This document shows positions 1 through 8,670 of a stretch of 64,000 nt of DNA, one piece after another. The notes beneath the pieces are model-generated. The model was not told the DNA's origin. It saw only the letters and a list, made by a program, of their open reading frames with translations, and did not search any database. Position numbers and translations under genes: made by a program. This stretch comes from Curtobacterium salicis (GTDB lineage Bacteria > Actinomycetota > Actinomycetes > Actinomycetales > Microbacteriaceae). Where the stretch lies: positions 1-64,000 of the forward strand of contig NZ_JAAOYO010000001.1 in assembly GCF_011759505.1 (NCBI RefSeq). The letters run 5' to 3'. Each line of letters opens with the position of its first letter. Position 1 is the stretch's first letter.

Positions 1-53
1 GCGCCGATGGTACTGCAAGGGGGACCTTGTGGGAGAGTAGGACGCCGCCGGAC
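1..53 (+). rRNA. rrf: 5S ribosomal RNA, 3' end (partial)
   Basis: The first bases match the conserved 3' half of bacterial 5S rRNA, including the GATGGTACTGC stretch and the GGGAGAGTAGGACGCCGCC segment that closes the molecule. The 5' part lies outside the window. The RNA ends near base 53, just before a strong terminator hairpin, so this is the end of an rRNA operon read on the plus strand. Confidence 0.9.
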
Positions 54-62
54 TTCTTTTCA

Positions 63-116
63 CAGAAAACCCCTGACGGGTGGAGCATCACGCTCCATCC
101 CGTCAGGGGTTTTCTG
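63..116 (+). terminator. rRNA operon terminator hairpin
   Basis: A 54-base stem-loop: the arm CAGAAAACCCCTGACGGG at 63-80 is mirrored at 99-116, with an inner GGAGC/GCTCC stem and a short ATCA loop. A T-run (57-60) precedes it and the right arm itself carries TTTT. It sits directly behind the 5S rRNA and before gltX, so it most likely ends the rRNA operon. Confidence 0.88.
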
Positions 117-188
117 CATTCCCGGGGCAGTTCGTCGTTGCAGCTCGTCCGTCGGTCCAGCGGGTGGCCGCGGTAGGATCAGGGCGTC

Positions 189-1676
189 ATGACAGCGCCA
201 TTCTCTTCTGCCACCGGTTCCGACGTCCGCGTCCGGTTCTGCCCGTCTCCGACCGGAACGCCGCACGTCGGCCTCGTCCGCACCGCCCTGTTCAACTGGG
301 CGTACGCCCGGCACACGGGCGGCAAGCTCGTGTTCCGCATCGAGGACACCGACGCTGCTCGCGACAGCGAGGAGTCGTACGCGCAGATCATCGAGGCGCT
401 GCGGTGGTTGAACCTCGACTGGGACGAGGGTGTGGAGGTCGGGGGACCGCACGGTCCGTACCGCCAGTCCGAGCGCGCCGACGTCTACGCCGACGCGATC
501 ACGCAGCTGACCGCGGCGGGCCACGTCTACGAGTCGTACGTCACGCCGGAGGAGATGGAAGCGCGCAACGTCGCGAACGGTCGTGACCCCAAGCAGGGCT
601 ACGACAACCACGAGCGTGACCTCACCGACGCCGAGCGGCAGGCCTTCCGCGACGAGGGTCGTTCGCCGGCACTGCGTCTCCGGGTGCCGGACCGCGACCT
701 CAGCTTCCAGGACCTCGTCCGCGGTGAGATCACCTTCCCGCAGGGCTCGTTCCCGGACTTCGTCGTCGTGCGACCCAACGGCAAGCCGCTGTACACGTTC
801 ACGAACCCGCTCGACGACGCTCTGATGGGGATCACCCACGTCCTCCGAGGCGAGGACCTGCTGTCGTCGACGCCGCGCCAGATCGCGCTGTACGAGGCAC
901 TGTTCGAGATCGGGCTCGCGCAGTTCATCCCGCAGTTCGGTCACCTGCCCTACGTGATGGGGGAGGGCAACAAGAAGCTCTCGAAGCGCGACCCGGAGTC
1001 GAACCTCTTCCACCACCGCTCGAACGGCATGGTGCCCGAGGGGCTCGTCAACTACCTGGCCCTGCTCGGGTGGTCGATCGGTGCCGACCGTGACGTGTTC
1101 TCGATCGACGAGATGGTCGCGGCGTTCGAGGTCACCGACGTCAACCCGAACCCGGCGCGCTTCGACCACAAGAAGGCCGAGTCGATCAACGGCGACCACA
1201 TCCGTCTGCTCGACGCCGACGACTTCCGCGGCCGCCTCGAGCCCTACCTCACCGAGTTCCTCGACGAGCCGGCGACGGCCGAGCAGGAGCGTGTGCTCGA
1301 GCTCGCCGCGCCCCTCGTGCAGGAGCGCATGCAGCTGCTCAGCGAAGCACCGGCGATGCTCGGGTTCCTGTTCACCCCGGACGACGACCTGGTGGTCGAG
1401 GACGACGCGCTCGGTTCCCTCAAGGGTGACCCGGCCCCGGTCCTCCAGGCCGGCATCGCCGCACTCGAGCAACTCGACGACTGGTCCACGGCCGCGATCG
1501 AGCAGTCCCTCCGCACGGCGCTGATCGACGGCCTCGAGCTGAAGCCGCGGGTGGCGTTCGGTCCGCTCCGCGTCGCGGTCTCCGGTCGTCGGATCAGCCC
1601 GCCGCTCTTCGAGTCGATGGAGATCCTCGGCAAGCAGTCGACGCTCACGCGGCTCCGTTCCCTCGCGGCTCGCTGA
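189..1676 (+). CDS. gltX: Glutamate--tRNA ligase
   Basis: Class I aminoacyl-tRNA synthetase that charges tRNA-Glu with glutamate in the cytoplasm. The 495-residue length is normal for the family. The HIGH-type signature appears as HVGL near residues 26-29 inside [11 protein letters not shown]. The KMSKS-type loop appears as KLSKR near 263-267. The ATG at 189 has no clear Shine-Dalgarno site, but a -10-like TAGGAT (174-179) lies 9 bases upstream, suggesting a leaderless or nearly leaderless mRNA. The next gene starts 5 bases after the stop and is probably co-transcribed. Two tRNA-Glu genes lie about 8 kb downstream. Confidence 0.97.
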   Translation: MTAPFSSATGSDVRVRFCPSPTGTPHVGLVRTALFNWAYARHTGGKLVFRIEDTDAARDSEESYAQIIEALRWLNLDWDEGVEVGGPHGPYRQSERADVYADAITQLTAAGHVYESYVTPEEMEARNVANGRDPKQGYDNHERDLTDAERQAFRDEGRSPALRLRVPDRDLSFQDLVRGEITFPQGSFPDFVVVRPNGKPLYTFTNPLDDALMGITHVLRGEDLLSSTPRQIALYEALFEIGLAQFIPQFGHLPYVMGEGNKKLSKRDPESNLFHHRSNGMVPEGLVNYLALLGWSIGADRDVFSIDEMVAAFEVTDVNPNPARFDHKKAESINGDHIRLLDADDFRGRLEPYLTEFLDEPATAEQERVLELAAPLVQERMQLLSEAPAMLGFLFTPDDDLVVEDDALGSLKGDPAPVLQAGIAALEQLDDWSTAAIEQSLRTALIDGLELKPRVAFGPLRVAVSGRRISPPLFESMEILGKQSTLTRLRSLAAR

Positions 1677-1681
1677 CCTCC

Positions 1682-2605
1682 GTGGTCGACGTCGTCGTCA
1701 TCGGTGCGGGTCCCGCGGGCCTGAGCGCTGCCCTGAACCTGGTCCGGGCGAAACGGACGGTGCTGCTCGTCGACGCCAACCGGCCGCGGAACGCCGCGAC
1801 GCTCCGCTCGCACGGGTTCATCACGCGGGACGGCATCTCGCCCCTCGAGCTCCGGAAGCTCGGGCGGGACGAGGTCGCTGGCTACCCCGAGGCGACGGTC
1901 GCGCAGGCCGTCGTCGACCGGGTGTGGCAGACCGACGGCGTCTGGAACGTGCACGGGACGTGGCGGGGTGCCGAGGTCTCGGCGGCCGCACGTGCGGTGG
2001 TGATCGCCACGGGCCTCCGTGAGTCCTTCCCGGCGCTGCCGTCGCTCCGGGCGTTCTACGGCACGGACGTGCACAGTTGCGTCGAGTGTGACGGGTACGA
2101 CAAGGCCGGGGCGCCACTGGCGTTCATCGGCGAGACCGACGACGTCGTGGACCGCGCGCTGCTCGTCGGGTCGTGGACGGACGACCTGATCGTCTTCACG
2201 AACGGGGTCGCCCCGGTGTCCGACGCGGGGCGTGCGCGTCTCGCCGTTGCCGGCATCCGCGTCGACGAGCGTCCGTTGGCGGACCTGGAGGGTGACCGCT
2301 CGGGGATGACCGGGGTCCGGCTCGCCGACGGGAGCGTGGTGCCGCGGACGGGCGCCTTCGTCCGGCCCGAGTGGCACGCCGACCTCGACTGGGTCGACGC
2401 GGACCTGGACCGTGACGCACAGGGCTTCGTCCGCGTGGACCGGCTCGGGCGGTCGAACCTGCCCGGGTTGTACGCGGTGGGGGACGTCACCCCGCCCGGT
2501 CCCGAGCAGCTCATCGTCGCTGCGGGTCACGGCGCTTCCACCGCAGCGGCCGTGCACCGCGACCTCATCGGTGGTCTCGAAGACCCCCGGGATGCTGTAC
2601 AGTAG
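1682..2605 (+). CDS. Thioredoxin-reductase-like NAD(P)/FAD-dependent oxidoreductase
   Basis: A 307-residue flavoprotein of the low-molecular-weight thioredoxin reductase fold. The N-terminal GAGPAG (residues 8-13) binds FAD, a redox-active C-V-E-C pair followed by DGY lies near the middle, and the C-terminal LYAVGDV segment is the second FAD motif. The usual GGGxxA dinucleotide motif after the CxxC pair is replaced by GETDDVVDRA, so NADPH binding may be weak or altered. GTG start chosen because the FAD strand begins immediately. It follows gltX by 5 bases. The substrate is unknown; true thioredoxin reductase (trxB) is less likely because of the divergent motifs. Confidence 0.85.
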   Translation: MVDVVVIGAGPAGLSAALNLVRAKRTVLLVDANRPRNAATLRSHGFITRDGISPLELRKLGRDEVAGYPEATVAQAVVDRVWQTDGVWNVHGTWRGAEVSAAARAVVIATGLRESFPALPSLRAFYGTDVHSCVECDGYDKAGAPLAFIGETDDVVDRALLVGSWTDDLIVFTNGVAPVSDAGRARLAVAGIRVDERPLADLEGDRSGMTGVRLADGSVVPRTGAFVRPEWHADLDWVDADLDRDAQGFVRVDRLGRSNLPGLYAVGDVTPPGPEQLIVAAGHGASTAAAVHRDLIGGLEDPRDAVQ

Positions 2606-2649
2606 TTGATCGTGCCCCGGACAACGGGGGCGCGGGGCCGTCAGGCCTT

Positions 2650-2721
2650 TGGGGTATGGTGTAATTGGCAACACAGCGGTTTCTGGTACCGTCGTTCTTG
2701 GTTCGAGTCCAGGTACCCCAG
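2650..2721 (+). tRNA. tRNA-Gln (anticodon CUG)
   Basis: A complete cloverleaf: acceptor stem TGGGGTA (2650-2656) pairs with TACCCCA near 2714-2720. The anticodon stem GCGGT/ACCGT frames the loop TTCTGGT with anticodon CTG, and the T arm carries GTTCGAGTC. The U1-A72 pair is typical of tRNA-Gln. CCA is not encoded. It lies 44 bases after the oxidoreductase stop and just before an intrinsic terminator. Confidence 0.95.
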
Positions 2722-2737
2722 CAAGTCGAACAGACGG

Positions 2738-2763
2738 AAAGCCCCCGGGAAACCGGGGGCTTT
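2738..2763 (+). terminator. Intrinsic terminator after tRNA-Gln
   Basis: The arms AAAGCCCCCGG and CCGGGGGCTTT form an 11-bp GC-rich stem around a short GAAA loop, ending in TTT. It lies 16 bases past the tRNA-Gln 3' end. Confidence 0.85.
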
Positions 2764-2867
2764 CGTCGTTCCCGGACCCGCTCCGCGGGCTATGGTCGAT
2801 GCACCAGAGCGGCCACATCGCCGCCACGCCCGGACGCCGTCGGGGTGCGACACGACCAGGGGGACCC

Positions 2868-3158
2868 ATGATCATCTTCGGCAGCCGCTCGCGTTCCGCC
2901 CTCGTCGGGGTGCTGTTCTTCGCCTGCACCCTGTGCGGATCGACGGCCGCGCAACGCCTGCACCGTCTGCGCACCTGGTTCACGCTGTTCTTCGTGCCGG
3001 TCTTCCCGTTCGGCCACGGGCGCTACGTGCTGCAGTGCGCCTACTGCGGCGGCCAGTCGTCGATGCCGCGTGACGGTGCCGAGCGGTTCATCGCCGACAG
3101 CGAGCGGGCGCAGCAGGCGCACCTCGCGCAGGAGACGCTGCCCCCGACGGGCGCCTGA
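2868..3158 (+). CDS. Small zinc-ribbon protein
   Basis: A 96-residue protein with two cysteine pairs, CTLCG (about residues 20-24) and CAYCG (about 58-62), separated by a hydrophobic FTLFFVPVFPFG stretch. This arrangement is typical of zinc-ribbon family proteins of unknown function found in actinobacteria. The ATG at 2868 was chosen over in-frame upstream codons because AGGGGGA sits just before it and the upstream frame overlaps tRNA-Gln. It stands alone between the tRNA terminator and the sugar-transport operon. Function not known. Confidence 0.8.
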   Translation: MIIFGSRSRSALVGVLFFACTLCGSTAAQRLHRLRTWFTLFFVPVFPFGHGRYVLQCAYCGGQSSMPRDGAERFIADSERAQQAHLAQETLPPTGA

Positions 3159-3223
3159 CGACCCACGCGCAGCGCACGGCCGGTCGATGGTCACGCCTCT
3201 GTAACGCTCCGGTCACGGTGCGC

Positions 3224-3262
3224 GTGCAACCGGTTGCACCACCCCCGTCCGGGGCGTAGCGT
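3224..3262 (+). promoter_or_regulatory. Promoter and LacI-type operator of the sugar ABC operon
   Basis: GTGCAACCGGTTGCAC (3224-3239) is a perfect 16-bp palindrome of the LacI-family operator type with a central CG. Its right half contains TTGCAC (3234-3239), which with a 17-base spacer leads to TAGCGT (3257-3262), forming a -35/-10 pair. A repressor on the palindrome would block the promoter. The LacI-family gene at 6958 at the end of the same gene group is the natural candidate repressor. Confidence 0.82.
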
Positions 3263-3355
3263 CCTCGCTCAGCAGGCAGCGTCGCCTGCTCCAGTGCAGC
3301 GTCGCCGGGCACGGTCCGGCGACGCTCCTGGTGATCTCGATGAGGAGACAACGCT

Positions 3356-4642
3356 GTGAAGAACACACGTGCGAAGGGCCGCGTGGCCTCGATCGCAGGG
3401 ATCGCGGTCGTCGGCCTGATGCTCGCGAGCTGCTCGAGCGGCAGCTCGGCCTCGAACGACGCGAAGAGCGGGCAGGACAGCCGCGGACCGATCACCTACG
3501 TCCAGGGCAAGGACAACTCGAACGTCGTCCGCCCGCTGATCGCCAAGTGGAACAAGGCCCACGGCTCCGAGAAGGTCACCTTCAAGGAGCAGTCCGACCA
3601 GGCCGACCAGCAGCACGACGACCTCGTGCAGCACTTCCAGGCGAAGGACGACAACTACGACGTGGTCGACGTCGACGTGGTGTGGACCGCCGAGTTCGCC
3701 GCGAAGAGCTGGCTCACCCCGCTGACCGGTGACATGGCGATCGACACGTCGAAACTGCTGCCGTCGACGGTGAAGACCGCGACGTACAACGACACGCTCT
3801 ACGCGGCACCGCAGACCTCCGACGGCGCGCTGCTGTACTACCGCAAGGACCTCGTGAAGACCCCGCCGACGACGTGGGACGAGATGATGAAGGACTGCTC
3901 GATCGCGAAGGACGCCGGCATCGGCTGCTACGCGGGACAGTTCGCCAAGTACGAGGGCCTCACGGTCAACGCCTCCGAGGCGATCAACGGTGCCGGTGGC
4001 GCTGTCCTCAACGGCAGCGGCAAGCCGGACGTCGACACCTCGGACGCGAAGGCCGGGCTCCAGAAGCTCGTCGACGCGTTCCAGGACGGCAACATCCCCA
4101 AGGAGGCCATCACCTACCAGGAGGAGCAGGGCCGCCAGGCGTTCGAGGACGGCAAGCTCCTGTTCCTGCGTAACTGGCCGTACGTGTACAGCCTCGCGAA
4201 GACGGACGGCTCCAGCAAGGTGAAGGACACCTTCGGCATCGCCCCGATCCCGGGTGCCGACGGCGTCGGTGCGTCCACCCTCGGTGGCCACAACGCTGCG
4301 ATCAGCGTCTACTCGAAGCACAAGGCCACCGCGCACGACTTCCTCGAGTTCCTCATCTCGAACGACACGCAGAAGTTCTTCGCGACGCAGGGCTCGCTCG
4401 CCCCGGTGGTCGGGGACCTCTACACCGACGAGGAGCTCACGGCGAAGCTGCCGTACCTCCCGACGCTCCTCGAGTCGATCAAGTCGGCGGAACCGCGTCC
4501 GGTGACACCGTTCTACCCCGCGGTGACGAAGGCGATCCAGGACAACACCTACGCCGCCCTCAAGGGGTCGAAGTCCGTCGACTCGGCGATGCAGGACATG
4601 CAGGCCGCCCTCACGTCGGCGACCGACGGCAGCGGCAACTGA
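3356..4642 (+). CDS. Sugar ABC transporter substrate-binding lipoprotein
   Basis: A 428-residue extracellular solute-binding protein of family 1. It has a lipoprotein signal peptide with lipobox LASC near residues 23-26 and a serine/glycine-rich linker, followed by the two-lobe sugar-binding fold. It captures a sugar or oligosaccharide outside the membrane and delivers it to the permeases encoded just downstream. The GTG at 3356 is preceded by TGAGGAGA. The early sequence (GKDNSNVVRPLIAKWN) recalls actinobacterial trehalose-type binding proteins, but the substrate is only a guess. A hairpin at 4670-4709 separates it from the permeases. Confidence 0.92.
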   Translation: MKNTRAKGRVASIAGIAVVGLMLASCSSGSSASNDAKSGQDSRGPITYVQGKDNSNVVRPLIAKWNKAHGSEKVTFKEQSDQADQQHDDLVQHFQAKDDNYDVVDVDVVWTAEFAAKSWLTPLTGDMAIDTSKLLPSTVKTATYNDTLYAAPQTSDGALLYYRKDLVKTPPTTWDEMMKDCSIAKDAGIGCYAGQFAKYEGLTVNASEAINGAGGAVLNGSGKPDVDTSDAKAGLQKLVDAFQDGNIPKEAITYQEEQGRQAFEDGKLLFLRNWPYVYSLAKTDGSSKVKDTFGIAPIPGADGVGASTLGGHNAAISVYSKHKATAHDFLEFLISNDTQKFFATQGSLAPVVGDLYTDEELTAKLPYLPTLLESIKSAEPRPVTPFYPAVTKAIQDNTYAALKGSKSVDSAMQDMQAALTSATDGSGN

Positions 4643-4669
4643 CACAGCGGGCGGCGGACGCCGTCCGCT

Positions 4670-4709
4670 GACGGGAGGGCCGTGGTCACGCGACCACGTC
4701 CCTCCCGTC
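4670..4709 (+). terminator. Intra-operon hairpin (attenuator or mRNA stabiliser)
   Basis: GACGGGAGGG (4670-4679) pairs with CCCTCCCGTC (4700-4709), and CGTGGTC with GACCACG inside it around an ACGC loop, with one C/T mismatch. Located between the binding-protein gene and the first permease, it probably lowers permease expression or protects the upstream mRNA. The outer ACGGGAGG arm is shared with the other palindromic terminators in this window. Confidence 0.7.
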
Positions 4710-4749
4710 CTCCCTCTGTGCGTTCCCGACACCGGCAAGGAGGCCGTCC

Positions 4750-5772
4750 GTGTCAGCAGCAACCGAGATCCCCGCAGCGATCCCCGAACCCCAGGGGATG
4801 GAGCCGCCCGAACGCCGCAAGGGCGGGCTGAATGCCGACCACGGCCGATGGGCCGTCTACCTCATCGGCCCGACCCTCGTGCTCCTGGCGATCGTCATCG
4901 GCTACCCCGTGGTCAGCGCGGTCATCCAGTCGTTCCAACTCGACCAGGGGCTCGACAAGGCGACCGGCCTGTTCGTCGCGGGCGGCTTCGCCGGCGTCAC
5001 CAACTACGTGCACTGGCTCGGCCAGCAGTGCGGCAACGCCGCCTGCCCGCCCGGCAACCTGGGCTCCCAGTTCTGGACGGCGTTCGGCAACACGTTCTTC
5101 TTCACGGTCGTGACCGTGGCGCTCGAGACCGTCATCGGGCTCTGGATGGCCATCATCATGAACCGCAACTTCCGGGGACGTGCCCTCGTCCGCGCGGCGA
5201 TCCTCATCCCGTGGGCCATCCCGACCGCCGTCACCGCGAAGCTCTGGTACTTCATATTCGACGCGAACGGTGTGCTCAACCACGTCATCGGCCACCAGGT
5301 GCTCTGGTTCTCCGACGAGTGGGCGTCCCGCTTCGCGATCGTCATCGCCGACACGTGGAAGACCACGCCGTTCATGGCGCTGCTCATCCTGGCCGGACTG
5401 CAGCTGATCCCGGACGAGGTGTACGAGGCCGGCAAGATGGACGGCGCCTCGACCGTGCAGCGCTTCGTCAACATCACGCTGCCGCTCGTCAAGCCGGCGC
5501 TCATGGTCGCGATCCTGTTCCGGGTGCTCGACGCGCTCCGGATCTACGACCTCATCGCGATCATGACCGGCGGCGGTGGTGGTTCCGGCAACGCGACCGT
5601 GTCGCTGTCGGTGCTGGTCGTCGACCAGATCCGGCAGGGCTTCAACTCCGCCTCGGCACTCTCCACCATCACGTTCGTGGTCGTCTTCGTCGTCGCGTTC
5701 GTCTTCGTCCGGTTCCTCGGTGCGAACGTCGTGCAGACCCAGGCAGCACAGCAGAAGGGCGAGCTCAAGTGA
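4750..5772 (+). CDS. Sugar ABC transporter permease (MalF-type)
   Basis: A 340-residue inner-membrane permease of the carbohydrate-uptake-1 class. About six transmembrane segments follow a hydrophilic N-terminus. The EAA-type coupling loop is visible as YEAGKMDGASTVQRFVNITLPLVKP near the C-terminal third, which contacts the ATPase. The GTG at 4750 is preceded by AAGGAGG. The stop overlaps the next permease start (GTGA), so the two are translationally coupled. No ATP-binding subunit is encoded nearby. Confidence 0.93.
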   Translation: MSAATEIPAAIPEPQGMEPPERRKGGLNADHGRWAVYLIGPTLVLLAIVIGYPVVSAVIQSFQLDQGLDKATGLFVAGGFAGVTNYVHWLGQQCGNAACPPGNLGSQFWTAFGNTFFFTVVTVALETVIGLWMAIIMNRNFRGRALVRAAILIPWAIPTAVTAKLWYFIFDANGVLNHVIGHQVLWFSDEWASRFAIVIADTWKTTPFMALLILAGLQLIPDEVYEAGKMDGASTVQRFVNITLPLVKPALMVAILFRVLDALRIYDLIAIMTGGGGGSGNATVSLSVLVVDQIRQGFNSASALSTITFVVVFVVAFVFVRFLGANVVQTQAAQQKGELK

Positions 5773-6671
5773 CCCTCGCAGCAGACCGTCTCCGCATTCC
5801 CGCCGAACGTGCTGGCGCACGCGCCGATGTCCGGGTGAAGCGCCACATGGGGCCGAAGCTCCGCACCGGCATCCAGGCCGGCGTCATCACCCTGTGGTGC
5901 CTCCTGCCCTTCTACTGGATGATCGTCACGTCGTTCCGCGACGTCGGGTACACGTTCGACCCGACGCCGTTCTTCACGCACGTGACACTCGACAACTACA
6001 CGACCGCGTTCTCGACCGCGCTCGGCAACCACCTGGGGCGCGCCCTGCTGAACAGCGTGTTCATCGGCGGCGTCGTGACGATCATCGCCCTGCTCGTCGG
6101 CACGACCGCGGCGTACGCGCTGGCCCGGCTCGAGTTCCGCGGCAAGTCCCTCATCGCCGGCGCGATCCTCGCCGCGTCGATGTTCCCGGGTGTCGCGCTC
6201 ATCTCGCCGCTGTTCCAGCTGTTCACCGACATCGGCTGGATGGGCACCTACCAGGCGCTCATCCTGCCGAGCATCTCGTTCGTGCTGCCGCTGACGGTCT
6301 ACACGCTCGCGTCGTTCTTCCGCGAGATGCCGTGGGACCTCGAGGAGGCCGCACGCATCGACGGGTGCACCCGCATCCAGGCGTTCCGCCGGATCATCCT
6401 GCCGCTGGCCGCTCCCGCCGTGTTCACGACCGCGATCCTGGCGTTCATCTCGTCCTGGAACGAGTACCTCATCTCGTCCCAGCTCTCGAGCGACGCCACG
6501 CAGCCGGTCACGGTCGCCATCGCGTCCTTCGCCGGCTCGCAGCCGCACCAGGAGCCGTACACCGCCGTGATGGCAGCGGGGACGATCGTCACGATCCCGC
6601 TCGTCATCCTGGTGCTCGTGTTCCAGCGACGCATCGTGGCCGGTCTCACCGCCGGCGGCGTGAAGGGCTGA
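5769..6671 (+). CDS. Sugar ABC transporter permease (MalG-type)
   Basis: The second permease, 300 residues, with six predicted membrane segments and the EAA loop EEAARIDGCTRIQAFRRIILPLAAP. The GTG at 5769 overlaps the upstream stop codon by four bases, which decides the start; longer in-frame extensions would run inside the previous gene. It forms the heterodimeric channel with the MalF-type partner. The importer needs a shared MsiK/UgpC-type ATPase from elsewhere in the genome. Confidence 0.93.
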   Translation: MTLAADRLRIPAERAGARADVRVKRHMGPKLRTGIQAGVITLWCLLPFYWMIVTSFRDVGYTFDPTPFFTHVTLDNYTTAFSTALGNHLGRALLNSVFIGGVVTIIALLVGTTAAYALARLEFRGKSLIAGAILAASMFPGVALISPLFQLFTDIGWMGTYQALILPSISFVLPLTVYTLASFFREMPWDLEEAARIDGCTRIQAFRRIILPLAAPAVFTTAILAFISSWNEYLISSQLSSDATQPVTVAIASFAGSQPHQEPYTAVMAAGTIVTIPLVILVLVFQRRIVAGLTAGGVKG

Positions 6672-6673
6672 CG

Positions 6674-6937
6674 GTGGCACAGCGCGCGCCGCTCCGCCCG
6701 ACGTCGCGGATCGAGGAGGCCATCGGGTTCGTCGGGTGCTTCGGCCTGCTGTTCCTCGCCGTCACCGTGTTCTGCGAGCTGACCGGACGGCCCGCGCTCG
6801 GGTGGGCACTCACCCTGCTCGCGGCCGTCGTCGCGATCGTCCTCCTGGACCGGTGGCGACGTCGGGTGCTCCACCGGACCGCGGACGTCGCCGGGCGCGA
6901 CCACACGCCGGCCGTGACGCGCGCGTCGGGCCGCTGA
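6674..6937 (+). CDS. Small membrane protein of unknown function
   Basis: An 87-residue protein starting with GTG two bases after the permease stop. Two hydrophobic helices (about residues 17-34 and 42-57) are followed by an arginine-rich tail (DRWRRR), suggesting a cytoplasmic C-terminus. It lies between the permease and the LacI-family regulator in the same orientation and is probably in the operon. No recognisable family; it may be an accessory of the transporter or merely a passenger. Confidence 0.65.
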   Translation: MAQRAPLRPTSRIEEAIGFVGCFGLLFLAVTVFCELTGRPALGWALTLLAAVVAIVLLDRWRRRVLHRTADVAGRDHTPAVTRASGR

Positions 6938-6957
6938 CGGGCCTCCCGGGAGGCCCC

Positions 6958-7965
6958 GTGGGGATCCAGGAGATCGCGCAGGCCACCGGGTTGTCGAAGG
7001 CAACCGTCTCGAGGGCGCTCCGCGGCCTGCCGACCGTGGCGGGTTCGACGGTCGACCAGGTCCGACGGGTCGCCGACGAGCTCGGGTACGTCCCGAGTTC
7101 GGCGGCGGCCGGCCTCGCCACCGGGCGGCAACGCGCGGTCGGCGTCGTCCTGCCGGTCATCGACCGGTGGTTCACCGCCAAGGCACTCGGCGGGGTGGAC
7201 GCGGAACTCCGCGCCGCCGGCTACGACCTGGTCCTCTACAACCTCGGCGGTCCCGGCGGCGACCGGCACCGGGCGTTCCGACGAGCGATGCTGCGGCAGC
7301 GCGTCGACGCGCTCGTGCTGCTGTCGCTGGTCCTCGACGAGACCGAACGGCGTGAGCTGCAGGTGAGCGAGTTGCCGACCGTCGTGATCGGCGGGCCGGC
7401 ACACGACCTGCGGAACGTCGGCGTCGACGACCACGAGGTGGCGGCGCTCGCGGTCGCGCACCTCACCGGACTCGGGCACCGCGAGGTCGCCTACGTCGGC
7501 GGTGAGGACGAGGCCGGGTTCACCGTCGCCGTGCCGTACCTCCGTCGGGACGGGTTCACCGAGGCGATGGCGCGCGCCGGAGCGCCGGTCCGGGCCGACC
7601 GGTACGCGGACGGCCGGTTCTCGTTCGCCGGCGGGGTCGCTGCGGGTGCCGTCCTGCTCGAGGTCCCCGCGCCGGACCGACCGACCGCGGTGGTCTGCGC
7701 GTCCGACGAGATGGCGCTCGGCGTCGTGGTCGCCGCCCACCGGCTCGGCCTCGAGGTCCCGCGGGACGTCTCGGTCACCGGTGTCGACGGGCACGAGTAC
7801 GGCGAGGTCCTCGGTCTGACGACCGTCGCGCAGGACCCGGAGGCCCAGGGGCGCGTGGCCGCACGGACGGTCGTCCTGGAGGCCCAGGGTGCGTCCCCGG
7901 GACCGCTCCCGCCGTCCGCCGCGCGGCTCGTCGTGCGGCGGACGACCGCCGGGCCGTGCCGGTGA
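6958..7965 (+). CDS. LacI-family transcriptional regulator
   Basis: A 335-residue repressor. The N-terminal helix-turn-helix (residues 2-28, IQEIAQATGLSKATVSRALRG) and hinge are followed by a periplasmic-binding-protein-like sugar sensor with the ASDEMALGV segment typical of the family. The GTG at 6958 is preceded by GGGAGGC and places the helix-turn-helix at the extreme N-terminus, as expected. As last gene of the sugar-transport group it most likely binds the palindrome at 3224-3239 and is released by the transported sugar or a derivative. Confidence 0.93.
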   Translation: MGIQEIAQATGLSKATVSRALRGLPTVAGSTVDQVRRVADELGYVPSSAAAGLATGRQRAVGVVLPVIDRWFTAKALGGVDAELRAAGYDLVLYNLGGPGGDRHRAFRRAMLRQRVDALVLLSLVLDETERRELQVSELPTVVIGGPAHDLRNVGVDDHEVAALAVAHLTGLGHREVAYVGGEDEAGFTVAVPYLRRDGFTEAMARAGAPVRADRYADGRFSFAGGVAAGAVLLEVPAPDRPTAVVCASDEMALGVVVAAHRLGLEVPRDVSVTGVDGHEYGEVLGLTTVAQDPEAQGRVAARTVVLEAQGASPGPLPPSAARLVVRRTTAGPCR

Positions 7966-8025
7966 ACGGGTCGTCCGGCGTCGCGGTCGGTCGGCCCCCC
8001 GCCGCCCCGGCGTAGCCTCGGCCGC

Positions 8026-8670
8026 ATGCTGGTCACGAAACTCGAGCACGCCTGTCTCGTCGTCGAGCAGGACGGCGACCGTCTGGTCATCGACCCCGGC
8101 GCGTACACCCGCCCGGTCGACGTGACGGGCGTCGTCGCCGTCGTCGTCACGCACGAGCACCCCGACCACGGCACGGCCGAGCAGCTCGCGCGGATCCTGC
8201 AGCGGAACCCCGGCATCCCGGTGTTCGGGCCGGCCGGGGTCGCGTCGGCGCTCGGAGCGACCGCTCCGGGGTCCGTCGTGGTGGACGTGGTGACGGACGG
8301 TGACACCCGGACCGTGGGCGCGTTCACCCTGACTTTCCACGGCACGCGCCACCAACTCATCCACTCGTCCGTGCCGGTCGTCGACAACACCGGGGTGTTC
8401 GTCAACGGCACGCTGTTCCACCCCGGGGACGCCTACATCGACCCGGGGGTGCCGGTCGAGGTGTTCGCGACGCCGGTCGGCGCACCGTGGCTGAAGATCG
8501 GTGAACTGATGGACCACCTGGCCGCCGTCGCCCCCCGACGGGCGTTCCCGATCCACGAGGCCACGCTGTCCGACATCGGGTTCGCGGGGCACACCGAGCG
8601 GATCCGACAGGTCGTCGAGCCCGCCGGCGAGGTCGTCGTGCTCGCGCCGGGGGAGTCGTTCACCGTCTGA
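8026..8670 (+). CDS. MBL-fold metallo-hydrolase (UlaG-like)
   Basis: A 214-residue metallo-beta-lactamase-fold protein with the metal motif H-E-H-P-D-H at residues 43-48 and further conserved His/Asp positions (FHPGDAY, about 130). It resembles the small UlaG-like group that hydrolyses phosphoesters or lactones; the substrate is unknown. A -10-like TAGCCT (8013-8018) lies 7 bases before the ATG, suggesting a leaderless transcript. Its 3' end overlaps the convergent DUF72 gene by 11 bases. Confidence 0.88.
   Translation: MLVTKLEHACLVVEQDGDRLVIDPGAYTRPVDVTGVVAVVVTHEHPDHGTAEQLARILQRNPGIPVFGPAGVASALGATAPGSVVVDVVTDGDTRTVGAFTLTFHGTRHQLIHSSVPVVDNTGVFVNGTLFHPGDAYIDPGVPVEVFATPVGAPWLKIGELMDHLAAVAPRRAFPIHEATLSDIGFAGHTERIRQVVEPAGEVVVLAPGESFTV

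Noticed and set aside
60..1472. Long minus-strand open frame opposite gltX
   Set aside because: Composition is repetitive Val/Arg/Glu typical of antisense frames, it has no domain, and gltX on the other strand is certain.
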